Below, one piece after another: positions 9,477 through 19,023 of a DNA stretch of 64,000 bases. The position numbers and the translations under genes are program-made. The stretch is from Geotalea toluenoxydans JCM 15764. Lineage in GTDB: Bacteria; Desulfobacterota; Desulfuromonadia; Geobacterales; Geobacteraceae. The stretch lies in assembly GCF_001311985.1 (NCBI RefSeq), contig NZ_BBCJ01000013.1, forward strand, positions 58,044 to 122,043, in the 5' to 3' direction. Below the pieces are notes generated by a model. The model was not told the DNA's origin. It made no database searches and was given only the letters and a program-made list of their open reading frames with translations. How positions within the stretch are numbered: position 1 is the first letter of the stretch; every line of letters begins with the position of its first letter.

Positions 9477-9687
9477 GGTTTTGCATGAGCTTACTTGTAC
9501 TGCTGCATACTTACTAAAGATCGAGGCTCTGCGCCATTAACAATGGGCCATCTTCTCACCTAATTATTCCTGGGCAATTGTTCCGCCTGTCTGCCCGCCT
9601 TGGAAAACCATAACCAAAATCTCCTTGCCCCGCGTGGGCAAAAGGTGTATCTCTGCAAGCTTCCAATTTTTTCCGAGGAGGTTATCG
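9477..9687 (+). other. Gene-free leader of rdgC
   Basis: About 210 bases with no supported gene. One short hairpin, TTGCCC - CGCGT - GGGCAA at 9625-9641, lies just upstream of the rdgC ribosome site (GAGGAGG at about 9675) and could be an operator or leader structure. No clear promoter was recognised. Confidence 0.35.
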
Positions 9688-10863
9688 ATGGGTATTTTGT
9701 CCAACACCATCAGCATCTGTCAGTTCCGGGTCGCCGGGGATTTCCCCGCTGGCGACCTTTTTCAATGGGCCTCCCAGCGCCTGGCCGGGAACGGCTTCAA
9801 GTCCATAGACCAGGGTACTGCCGAGCTTTCCGTTGGCTGGGTACATCTGGACGATCACCGGCAGAGCGATTTTGCCGCACCCGGCGCCTTCTGGCGCGAT
9901 CATTACCTGGTCTTCACCCTGCGTCGCGACCAGCGTCGCCTTCCTGCTGCCCTGGTCAAGGCTTACCAGCAGGTAGCCGAGCATGAGTATTTGGCCGAAA
10001 ATCCGGGACTGTCGCGGGTGCCGAAGCAGAAAAAGGAGGACATGAAGGAAGCGGTTCGGGGCATGCTGCTGGCCAAGACACTGCCGATTCCTTCAACCTG
10101 GGATGCCGTCTGGGATACCAGGACCGGTCTCGTCACCTTTGCGTCCCTGTCACCGGCGATAATTGAGCTCTTCGAGGGCCAATTCAAGAAGACCTTCGAC
10201 GGTCTGCGGCTGGTGGCGGTGCATCCCTATGCACGGGCGGAGCAGGTCGTGACGGAGGAACTCAAGCCGGCGCTTGCGCAGGCAAATCAGGCGGGGAGCG
10301 ATGCGGCCCTCGATCTCATCCGGAGTAACCAGTGGCTTGGCTGGGATTTCTTTCTGTGGGTAATGTTCCGCACTATGCATGACACTTCCGAGTACCGGAT
10401 CACATGCGGGGGGCATGGGGAAATGAACGAGCCTTTTGCGGCCTATGTCAACGACCGCCTGGTCCTGCTCAGCAGTGGCGAAAACGGGCAGCAGAAGATC
10501 ACCGTTGCCGGACCGCAGGATCATTTCAGCGAAGTGCGCACTGCTTTGCAGAATGGCAAGCGGATCACCGAAGCGACCCTCTACCTGGAAAAGGAAGAAC
10601 ACACCTGGCGGGTGACACTAAAGGGGGAGCTGTTCCACTTTGCTTCGTTGAGAGCACCGGCGGTAAGGCTGGAAAAGGATGACAGCGTCGATGAGCACAG
10701 CGAAAAGGAAGCGGTTTTTTTCGAGCGGATGTTCGTGCTGGAGCAGGGGTTACAGCTGTTCGACAGCCTCTACTTCATTTTCCTCGAGCTGCGCCTGGGT
10801 AGCGGCTGGGAGGAGGAATCCGCCCGGATCGGCAAGTGGCTTGCCGAATCCGATGCCCTCTGA
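9688..10863 (+). CDS. rdgC: RdgC-like recombination-associated protein
   Basis: A 391-aa protein that I assign to the RdgC family, DNA-binding ring proteins that limit RecA-driven recombination. Support is the early pattern of one strand per half domain with ELSVGWVHLDDH, then YLVFTLRRDQRRLPAALVKAYQQVAEHEY and a charged segment PKQKKEDMKEAVRGMLLAKTLPIPSTWDAVWDTRTGLVTFAS, which parallels the KTEKDSLKDEV...LP...WID segment of the E. coli protein. It is longer than E. coli RdgC (about 303 aa). An in-frame start at 9625 is possible, but ATG 9688 has the GAGGAGG site and is preferred. The family call is from memory and should be verified by profile search. Confidence 0.7.
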   Translation: MGILSNTISICQFRVAGDFPAGDLFQWASQRLAGNGFKSIDQGTAELSVGWVHLDDHRQSDFAAPGAFWRDHYLVFTLRRDQRRLPAALVKAYQQVAEHEYLAENPGLSRVPKQKKEDMKEAVRGMLLAKTLPIPSTWDAVWDTRTGLVTFASLSPAIIELFEGQFKKTFDGLRLVAVHPYARAEQVVTEELKPALAQANQAGSDAALDLIRSNQWLGWDFFLWVMFRTMHDTSEYRITCGGHGEMNEPFAAYVNDRLVLLSSGENGQQKITVAGPQDHFSEVRTALQNGKRITEATLYLEKEEHTWRVTLKGELFHFASLRAPAVRLEKDDSVDEHSEKEAVFFERMFVLEQGLQLFDSLYFIFLELRLGSGWEEESARIGKWLAESDAL

Positions 10864-10875
10864 ACCGTCACAGTC

Positions 10876-11076
10876 TCAACAGATATCAAATTCAGTGGCG
10901 GCCATGATGTCTGCCGGTATGTAGATGGTTGCCAAGGTGTCACCATTGACGATCTTGACGATGCTGAAGCATTCCTCGGCATAGTCATGTCTTGAAATTT
11001 TGAGCCAGTTTTCTCCATTCAGGCCATATCCGTATTCTCTGAGTTTTCTGATCTGGGTGTTTGGCAAGTGTCTCAT
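10876..11076 (-). CDS. Hypothetical 66-aa protein
   Basis: Short ORF convergent with rdgC, starting MRHLPNTQIRKLREYGYGLNGENWLKIS and ending ATEFDIC. An AGGAGA ribosome site lies about ten bases before ATG 11076. No domain recognised; the alternation of hydrophobic and charged residues looks like a genuine small folded protein. Moderate confidence only. Confidence 0.45.
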   Translation of the reverse strand: MRHLPNTQIRKLREYGYGLNGENWLKISRHDYAEECFSIVKIVNGDTLATIYIPADIMAATEFDIC

Positions 11077-11224
11077 CTGATCGCGGTCTCCTGAGTATAG
11101 ATGGCAGAAAGCCGCCGGATTTTTCGGCTGACTTTGCGGTGTCTAACTATTATCGACCTATGATGCAGATACTTTAATTATTTTTTCGTGGTTAATGCAG
11201 GGTGGGGGCAGGGAAAACAGGCAG

Positions 11225-11275
11225 AGAAAAAAGGCGGGGGCTGAAAGCGGTATGAATCGCTTACGGCCCCTGTTT
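11225..11275 (-). terminator. Probable terminator after lspA
   Basis: On the minus strand GGGG...AAGCG - loop - CGCTT...CCCC forms a two-part stem around the lspA stop codon and is followed by CGCCTTTTTT. The end of the lspA coding sequence lies inside the upstream arm. Confidence 0.55.
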
Positions 11276-11752
11276 TTTTTGCCGTCTTTCTTCCAGATAC
11301 ATGTCGACGGCCAGGAGAAATACTCCGACGCAGATGGCCGAGTCGGCTACATTGAAGGCGGGCCAGTGGTGGCGGTACCAGTGGACGTCGAGGAAGTCTA
11401 TTACCTCGCCCAGCCGGACCCGGTCGATCAGGTTTCCAAGCGCCCCGGCAAAAATCAATGCCAGCGACACGACAGCGAATTTCTGGTCTGGACGCAGCCG
11501 GTAGACGACGCTGAGAATGACCAGAATGGCCACTACCGAGACAAGGATGAAAAAGGGGATGCGGTAGCTGAAGTTTGAGAGAAAGCTGAAGGCAGCTCCT
11601 TTGTTGCGCATGTAGGTGATGTTGAAAAAGTTTTCGATTACGGTGATGGAACTGTGAAGGTCCATCACCCTGTCGATATAGAGCTTGGTCAACTGATCGA
11701 TGATGATCAGCAGCACTGAGATGGCTGTGAAAGCGATGTACTTGAAGCTCAT
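11261..11752 (-). CDS. lspA: Lipoprotein signal peptidase (signal peptidase II)
   Basis: Inner-membrane aspartyl protease that cleaves prolipoprotein signal peptides. Four hydrophobic segments fit the family: AFTAISVLLIIIDQLTKLYID near the start, the middle SYRIPFFILVSVVAILVILSVVY, then AVVSLALIFAGALGNLIDRVRLGEVIDFLDVHW with the first catalytic Asp, and FNVADSAICVGVFLLAVDMYL with the second. Length is 163 aa with start ATG 11752, preceded by AGGTCAGGTAACC. The frame stays open upstream into ileS, but that extension is not conserved-looking. Follows ileS by 20 bases, the common ileS-lspA pair. Confidence 0.95.
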   Translation of the reverse strand: MSFKYIAFTAISVLLIIIDQLTKLYIDRVMDLHSSITVIENFFNITYMRNKGAAFSFLSNFSYRIPFFILVSVVAILVILSVVYRLRPDQKFAVVSLALIFAGALGNLIDRVRLGEVIDFLDVHWYRHHWPAFNVADSAICVGVFLLAVDMYLEERRQKKQGP

Positions 11753-11772
11753 GGTTACCTGACCTTTTGCTT

Positions 11773-14545
11773 TTATTTGACTGCTGAGAGGCACTTGGGA
11801 CATATGCCTGGGTGCTCGCTGTCCTTCCCGAGTTCTTCGTCGTAACACCAGCATCGCTCGCATTTTTCTCCCGGCGCGGCAGATACCTTGATCTGCAGAT
11901 CGGCTATCCCCTCGGCAGAATAAAAATCCCCCCCGAGAGTATCGACCAGTTCCGCCTTGGAAACGATGAAGATACTCTTCAGTTCGGCAGCGTGAGGCTC
12001 CAGCAGTGAGCGAAGCTGGGCTGGGGCACTAAGGGCAACGGCAGCATCCAGTGAATGACCGATCACCTTCTGAACACGGGCCTGTTCCAGCGCCTTTGAG
12101 ACCTCGGCCCGCACTTTGATGATGGTCTCCCATCTTTCAACCAAGGCATCATCCCTGTATTCGGGCTTCAGCTGGGGAAACTGGGACAGATGGACGCTCT
12201 CCTCGGCCGGGGTGGGCATATAGCGCCATACCTCGTCGGTGGTGAAGGAAAGCACCGGGGCGGTCAGTTTGACCAGGGCGTCGAGGATCTGGTACATGGC
12301 GGTTTGGGCACTGCGGCGCTCGACGGAGTCTTTTCTGCTGGTGTAGACGCGGTCCTTGAGGATGTCCAGGTAGAAGGCGCTCATCTCCACCGTGCAGAAG
12401 CCGTTCACTGCGTGATAGAGAACGTGAAACTCGCAGTTCTCGTAAGCCTTGAGCACCTTCTCCTTCAGAAGCTCAAGCTGGTGCAATGCCCAGCGATCTA
12501 TTTCGGGCATGTCGCCGTAGGCCACGCTGTCCCGTTTCGGATCGAAATCGGCAATATTGCCGAGGATGTAGCGGCAGGTGTTGCGGATGCGGCGGTAGGC
12601 CTCGGAGAGGCGAGTAAGGATCTCCTGGGAGATGCGCAGGTCGTCCCGGTAGTCCTGGGCGGCGACCCACAGCCTGAGCACTTCGCCGCCATATTTCTTG
12701 ATCACGTCTTCGGGCGCGACCACATTGCCTACGGACTTGCTCATCTTGCGGCCGCTGCCGTCGACGACGAAGCCATGGGTGAGAACGGCTTTGTAGGGGG
12801 CAACGCCGCGGGTGCCGACACTGGCCAGGAGCGAGGAGTGGAACCAGCCGCGATGTTGGTCGCTTCCCTCCAGGTACATGTCGGCCGGGGATGACAGATT
12901 GTCGCGGTGTTCGAGCACGGCGGCATGGGAGACGCCCGAATCGAACCAGACATCGAGGATATCCATTTCCTTGTCAAATTCGGTTTTGCCGCAGGCTGGG
13001 CAGGTGGTGCCGGCGGGGAGCAATTCTTTCGCCTCCCGCTCATACCAGATGTCGGAGCTTTCCTTCTCGAAGAGGTCGGCCACGTGGTGCATGATTTTAC
13101 CGTCGGCCAGGCTTCGCCGCAGGCCTTGCAGTAAAAGACGGTGATCGGCACTCCCCAGTTACGCTGGCGGGAGACACACCAGTCGGGGCGGTTTTCGATC
13201 ATGCCGAAGATCCGTTCCTTGCCCCATTTGGGAATCCAGCTGACGGTGTTGATCTCAGTCAGGGCTTTCCGGCGCAGGTCGTTGCTTTCCATGGAGATGA
13301 ACCACTGCTCGGTGGCGCGGAAGATGATCGGTTTCTTGCAGCGCCAGCAGTGGGGATAGGAGTGGCTGATTTCACCTTTGCCCACCAGCGCCCCCACTTC
13401 CTCCAGCTTGGCGATGACGTTGGGGTTGGCATCGAATACATACTGGCCGGCAAAAAACGGAATCGTCTCCAGAAAGCGCCCCCGGTTGTCCACCGGGTTG
13501 TAGATGTCCAGGCCGAACTTCAGTCCCAGCTCATAGTCCTCCTGACCGTGGCCGGGAGCGGTGTGGACGCAGCCGGTGCCTGCTTCCAGGGTAACATGGT
13601 CGCCGAGAAGAATGATGGAGTCCCGGTCGTAGAAGGGATGGCGACAGAGTTTCTTTTCCAGAGCCGCGGCCTTGAAGGTGTCGATGACTGCGCCGCTGAC
13701 GCCGGTGGCCTTGAAGAAGGCCTCCTTGAGACCCTCGGCAACGATCAGCACTTCAGCCCCGGTATCCAGGGCAACGTAATCAAATTCGGGATGCATGGCA
13801 ATGGCCAGGTTGGCGGGGATGGTCCAGGGAGTGGTGGTCCAGATAACCGGGGAGACTTTCTTTCCGGAAAGGGCAGGCAGTTCTTTGGATATATCGTCTT
13901 TTAGCTGGAACTTGACGAAGACGGACGGCGATTTATGATCGGCATATTCAACCTCGGCTTCGGCCAGGGCTGTGCCGCAGGATGAACACCAGTGAACCGG
14001 CTTTTTACCCTTGTATAGGCCGCCGTTTTCGGCAAATCTGGCCAGCTCATGGGCGGTGATCCCTTCATAGCTGTAGTTCATGGTCAGGTAAGGATTATCC
14101 CACTCACCCAGGACTCCCAGCCGTTCGAATTCCTGCTTCTGTATATCTACGAACTTCTTTGCATATTCCCGGCACTGCTTGCGCATCTCCAGCTTGCTGA
14201 TCTCATGCTTTTTCGAGCCGAGATTTTTCTCCACCTGCAGTTCAATAGGGAGCCATGGCAGTCCCAGCCGGGGATGTATGGGGCGTCGAAGCCGCTCATC
14301 CGCTTGCTTTTTAGAACAATGTCCTTAAGGATCTTGTTTAAGGCGTGGCCGATATGGATGTGACCGTTGGCGTATGGAGGACCGTCGTGTAGGATATATT
14401 TGGGTTTGCCCTTGCCTGCATCTTCCATCTTTTTGTAAAGCCGGTTTTTCTCCCAGGTTTCGAGCATTTCCGGCTCCCTCTGGGCCAGGTTGGCCTTCAT
14501 GGGGAAGTCGGTGACGGGCAGATTGAGGGTATCTTTGTAGTCCAT
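11773..14545 (-). CDS. ileS: Isoleucyl-tRNA synthetase (two apparent frameshifts)
   Basis: Class I aminoacyl-tRNA synthetase charging tRNA(Ile). The HIGH motif appears as [20 protein letters not shown] near residue 60 and the KMSKS motif as [12 protein letters not shown]. The editing (CP1) domain and a C-terminal zinc finger (CERCWC...CPKC) are present. Restored length is about 924 aa. Breaks near 14254 (GGG to GG; restores [17 protein letters not shown]) and 13109 (CCC to CC; restores [24 protein letters not shown]) are single-base losses. Start ATG 14545 follows GGAGGAG. I saw no T-box leader upstream. Confidence 0.95.
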
Positions 14546-14699
14546 TTAAATCTCCTCCGGAATAGATCCGCTGACTCGCGGACAAGCGTCATAAAATACA
14601 AGGAACATATTGAAATGTCAAGGGTAAAGGGGGAATTTAGTTGTATTCGACAGGGTGAAGTGGTATAAGTCTGGCAGTTTGCGGAAGGGATATTTTTTA

Positions 14700-16520
14700 A
14701 TGAGAGATGATCACAGCGAATCCTTCTGGGGTGGAATAGTCAAAGCCATGGGTCTCGTCTTCGGCGATGTCGGCACCAGCCCCATTTATACCCTGACCGT
14801 TGTCTTTGCCTTGACCCCTGCTACCCGCAGCAACGTCTTCGGCATACTTTCACTGGTTTTCTGGACGATGACCATCCTTGTAACCGTAGAATACGCATGG
14901 CTGGCCATGGGACTGGGAAGGAAGGGCCAGGGGGGGGAAATAGTCCTGCGGGAGATCATTCTCAAGCTGGTCAAATCAAGCCGGTTGGTGGCGTTTGCCG
15001 GATTCCTCTCTTTTCTTGGTGTTTCCCTGCTTCTGGGTGACGGTGTCATTACCCCGGCCATCAGTATCCTGTCTGCAGTGGAAGGGCTTCTGCTCATCCC
15101 ATCGTTCAGCGGGCTTTCCCAAAGCATACTTGTCGCCATTGCCGCGGCAATTGCCATCGGTCTGTTCCTGATCCAGCACAAGGGAACAGACAAGGTAGCC
15201 GGGGCCTTCGGTCCGATCATGGTCGTCTGGTTCGGCTCCCTTGCTTTGTCCGGCCTTATTTCAATCTCGGCAATGCCGGAAATCGTCTCGGCGATCAGTC
15301 CTCACCATGCGTTCCTGTTTTTCCGCGAAAACGGCTTTTCAGGGTTTTTTGTCCTTTCGGAAGTCATCCTCTGCTCCACCGGTGGCGAGGCACTCTATGC
15401 CGACATGGGGCATCTTGGGCGCCGGCCCATTGTCCGCGCCTGGTATTTTGTCTTTGTCGCCCTTTTCCTCAACTACCTGGGGCAGGGGGTATTCGCCTTG
15501 CACCATCCCGGGGCCAAAAACTTCCTCTTTTCCATGGTACAGGACCAGGCGCCGATACTCTACGTCCCGTTCCTGCTCCTGACGATCATGGCAACCATCA
15601 TTGCTTCCCAGGCGATTATCAGCGGCGTCTTCTCCATCGTCTACCAGGGGATAACCACGCGTCTCATGCCGCTGATGAAGGTCGATTACACCTCCAGCCA
15701 TCTTAAATCCCAGATTTATATCGGGGCAGTCAATTGGGGGCTGATGGTGGCCGTCATCATCGTCATGATGGTCTTCAAGGCATCCAGCAACCTGGCAGCC
15801 GCCTATGGCATGGCAGTAACCGGTTCAATGACCATCACCGGCATCATGATGATCATTGTTTTTTCCCATACACTCAAGAAGTGGAAGGTGCCCATTGCCG
15901 TTCTGGTGACCCTGCTCGATGTGATCTACCTTAGTTCGACCTTTTCCAAGATTCCACATGGCGCCTACTGGTCAATAATACTGGCCTCTGTTCCGTTCAT
16001 CACCATCATGATCTGGACCAAGGGGCAGCGGGCGCTGTACCGGGCCTTGAAACCCCTCGATATCGACACCTTTCTCGTTTCATTCGAACAGATCTACGCC
16101 AAGGGGAAAAACATTCCCGGCACCGGTCTCTTCTTCACCAAGGACTGGCAGACCATCCCGCCGTATGTGGTGCACTGCATGATCCGCAGCAACATCATCT
16201 ATGAGCGGAACGTGATGATCTCCATCGTCCGCACCGATGAACCCTTCGGTCTGGCCATCAACCACAAGACCGACATTACTGCAGGTCTTGAGGGATTCGA
16301 GGTCGTCCTCGGCTACATGGAGATTATCGATATCGAATCCATTCTCAAGGAGCACGGTATCAGGGAGAAGGTAATTTTCTACGGCATTGAGGACATTGCC
16401 ACGGCAAACCCGGTGTGGAGACTGTTTGCCCTGCTGAAAAAGCTGACACCCACCTTTGTCCAGTTCAACAAGCTGCCGGCAAGTCGGTTGCAAGGGGTGG
16501 TGACGAGGGTGGAGATGTAA
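14700..16520 (+). CDS. kup: KUP/HAK-type potassium uptake protein
   Basis: Potassium-proton symporter of the Kup family in the inner membrane, 606 aa and intact. The N-terminus shows the signature MGLVFGDVGTSPIYTL, followed by about twelve hydrophobic segments up to residue about 440. A C-terminal cytoplasmic domain of about 160 residues follows. Start ATG 14700 has GGAAGGGA upstream; an in-frame upstream ATG at 14655 lacks a site. Divergent from ileS. Followed by a repetitive element rather than a recognisable terminator. Confidence 0.95.
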   Translation: MRDDHSESFWGGIVKAMGLVFGDVGTSPIYTLTVVFALTPATRSNVFGILSLVFWTMTILVTVEYAWLAMGLGRKGQGGEIVLREIILKLVKSSRLVAFAGFLSFLGVSLLLGDGVITPAISILSAVEGLLLIPSFSGLSQSILVAIAAAIAIGLFLIQHKGTDKVAGAFGPIMVVWFGSLALSGLISISAMPEIVSAISPHHAFLFFRENGFSGFFVLSEVILCSTGGEALYADMGHLGRRPIVRAWYFVFVALFLNYLGQGVFALHHPGAKNFLFSMVQDQAPILYVPFLLLTIMATIIASQAIISGVFSIVYQGITTRLMPLMKVDYTSSHLKSQIYIGAVNWGLMVAVIIVMMVFKASSNLAAAYGMAVTGSMTITGIMMIIVFSHTLKKWKVPIAVLVTLLDVIYLSSTFSKIPHGAYWSIILASVPFITIMIWTKGQRALYRALKPLDIDTFLVSFEQIYAKGKNIPGTGLFFTKDWQTIPPYVVHCMIRSNIIYERNVMISIVRTDEPFGLAINHKTDITAGLEGFEVVLGYMEIIDIESILKEHGIREKVIFYGIEDIATANPVWRLFALLKKLTPTFVQFNKLPASRLQGVVTRVEM

Positions 16521-16522
16521 CC

Positions 16523-16671
16523 GTTTGCGCTGAAAAACACCCATCTGCGGCGTTGCTCTCGTACTTCATCGCTCGGCGTACTGGTGTACGCCTCCCTCTT
16601 CAGTCCTTTGAGCGCCTTGCACTGGACATTTTTGAGCGCAAAGGTGATGGATACGCTGAAAAACACCCATC
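16523..16671. repeat. REP-like palindromic element (type A) with an 18-bp direct repeat
   Basis: Between kup and prkA2. Outer inverted arms are TTTGCGCT at 16524-16531 and AGCGCAAA at 16635-16642. The sequence CGCTGAAAAACACCCATC occurs exactly at 16528-16545 and again at 16654-16671. The core order (CATCTGCGGCGTTGC ... GGCGTAC ... GTACGCCTC ... GCGCCTTGCA) is shared with the element at 60656-60769, so they belong to one dispersed family. No gene inside. Confidence 0.65.
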
Positions 16672-16693
16672 CTGCGTGGGCAAAGTTTCTGGA

Positions 16694-19023
16694 CTAATCG
16701 CTGGTGAGGGTGGTCTCCTTGGCAGGTTCAGGGCTGTTGCGGGAGAACCTTCTTGCCAGGTCGGTATCGATTACGTAGAGACAAACTTCTCTAGCGCCGT
16801 TTTTCGTGTAGCGGAACTTGCTGCAGAGATTGTTGATGAGAAAGGTGACGTCGTTGCGGATCTTCTTGTCGTAGGTTTTGAATTCAGGCCGGCCATAATC
16901 CTTGATAGCCCGCCGGAAGTTGGCGTTTTCCAGGAAGGGATCCAGTGCCTTCTCCTTCAGGTTGAAAATGTAACGCTCCCGCAGCTCCTGAAAAAGACTG
17001 GTCCTGGTTACGTCCTTACCTTCGGCCAATATCTCCTGGGTCAGGGTTCTCGCCGTATATTCTTTCTGGGTTTGGCCGCGGAACGCCAGTCGCGTTTCCC
17101 GCTCCACCTTCGGCCCCAAAAGCCGGTTCTCGATCCCTTCAAAGAAACTCTCGCTGATCTCCAGCCTGTCGCCGGTGAAGCGGCAGGTCTCGGTTCTCCC
17201 CGGCTCAAAATTGATGGAAAAGAGGTAATTGCGAATTTCCCGTGAAATCTGCTCCTCGTTGTAGTAGTAGAGGGATTCCTTCACCTCCTGGAGAACGGTG
17301 TAGGCATAAAGGCGCAGCAGAGAGTCGATGAAGCCCTCGGGCACCAAGTGCCCCAGGTCGGGACGAACCTTGGTGAAATAGTTGCTCAATACCGACATGT
17401 TGATCAGTGCGTCCTTGCGGGCATAGGTGGAATAGAAGTCATTGAAGATATTTATGGCGTCCCGGCCTGAAAAGCCACTCTCCCCTTCGATCTCCGACTC
17501 GGCGATAATTTTCCGCCGCCGTTTTGCCATCAGCCTTTTCCGGTCTTCTTCATCCAGCCACGGCGGGATATAGCCTGTATAGATTTCCATCTTCAGCAGT
17601 TGCAGGTTCTCATCGCAGAACATGGCATATTTCGCCGGATCGGGGATCCACTCCTGCATTGCATCCGAATGCTGCTGCATGCGGGTGGAGATGATGATCC
17701 GGGCAAAATTGTGCAGGACCCGGGGGAGGAAGCTGTCGTCGATCTGCTTGCCGAAGATGTTGCGATAGATTTCCACCTCCGTGTTCAGATCCAGCACATA
17801 GGGTATCTTTATGTACTGGATGCGGTCCGAGAAGGAGGGGAAATTTTCAATGTTCTTCTTGTCCTCCGGATTCATCAGGGCGATGAACAGGGAGTTGACG
17901 TTTTCCTCCAGGTCCTCGACCTTGTGCACCCCCTCACTGATGATGTTGTGCAGTTCGATGAGCCGGTCGGTGTTGTGGGACTTGATATCCATGAGGGCAT
18001 AGATGCCATTGTTGGTCTTGGCGTATTGGGAGAAGATGTAGTTGACCTGATTGCTGTCGCGCAGCAGGCTGTTGAGACGGTTCTGCAGCATATCGTTGGT
18101 GAAGACCATATGTTTCATCGGCTTGTCGCCGGGGCTGAAGACGCTGATTCCCTCTCCAAGCCGCCGGTTGAAGCGGTATGGATATGCATAGACCATCTTC
18201 AGCACCTCGGCAGGGTCCTTGAGCTTTCTCAGGAGCGCCAGATACAATGAGCTGCAGATGGTGCAGGGCTGGTTTCGAAATACCCATTCATAGGCCTTCT
18301 CGTCGAGAAGGTGCAGCTTGGACTCGTCATTACCGAACAGGTTCAGGAAAAACTGCCTGCGGAAATCCTTGGGAATCATCAGGATCGGACTGTCGTGGCT
18401 GGGGCAGACCACCTCAACAAAGTCATCCCTTTCCTGCATGGAAGACTGGGCTTCGATGATCTGATTCTGATCGAACTCATACTCGTCGATGAGCTTTGAC
18501 AGCCTGTCGAGAAAATGCGACGTTTCATGGCGGGGAATGCCGCCGAATTTTTGCCGATCCAGTCGCCACACGGTCTCAAAACGCAGCCCCTCGTCACTGT
18601 TGGCGTACTCCTCGAACTTTATCAAGAGCCTGTTGAGAAAGGTGCTCTTGCCGCTCCCGGGCGGGCCTTCAAAGATGTAGATCTTGTTCTGCTGGGCGCC
18701 GCGTCGCCAGGCCTCCACCAGATTGATCAGCCGGTTGGCAAAGAGCCGGTCGGCGAAAAACGGGTGGTCGGCATTTTCCACGAAGAGCTTGGAGCAGTCG
18801 TAGGAGACATAGTGGATGGATTCCGGATCTTCAGGATATTCGTCTGCTTTTTCAGTCACCTGGCTGATGACCATGTCGTGAAAGACTGAAAGACATTGCG
18901 CACCAATTGCTCGGGGCGGGCGGCCAGTAGCTGCAGGAATTCCTCGAAGGGTAGCGGTTCCCGCTGCTCCCAGCCGCTGACGCTTCCCTTTATATGCTGT
19001 AACGCCTGATGTAGGTCAGTCAT
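16694..19023 (-). CDS. prkA2: Second PrkA-type AAA+ protein (apparent N-terminal frameshift)
   Basis: PrkA-related AAA+ ATPase; PrkA proteins have been described as serine kinases and also as ATP-dependent proteases in stress and sporulation. The Walker A motif FEGPPGSGKSTFLN lies near residues 119-130. The C-terminal half carries the long helical PrkA-type region. The literal frame starts at 18874, but the true start is probably ATG 19023, which overlaps the spoVR stop by eight bases. It gives an N-terminus MTDLHQALQHIKGSVSGWEQ that joins the main frame if one base is restored near 18885 (CAGTCTTTC to CAGTCCTTTC). Restored length is about 776 aa, longer than PrkA1. Fourth gene of the prkA1-yeaH-spoVR-prkA2 operon. 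Confidence 0.8.

Noticed and set aside
14546..14699. T-box leader upstream of ileS
   Set aside because: No specifier loop or T-box sequence seen; the region also holds the divergent kup leader.
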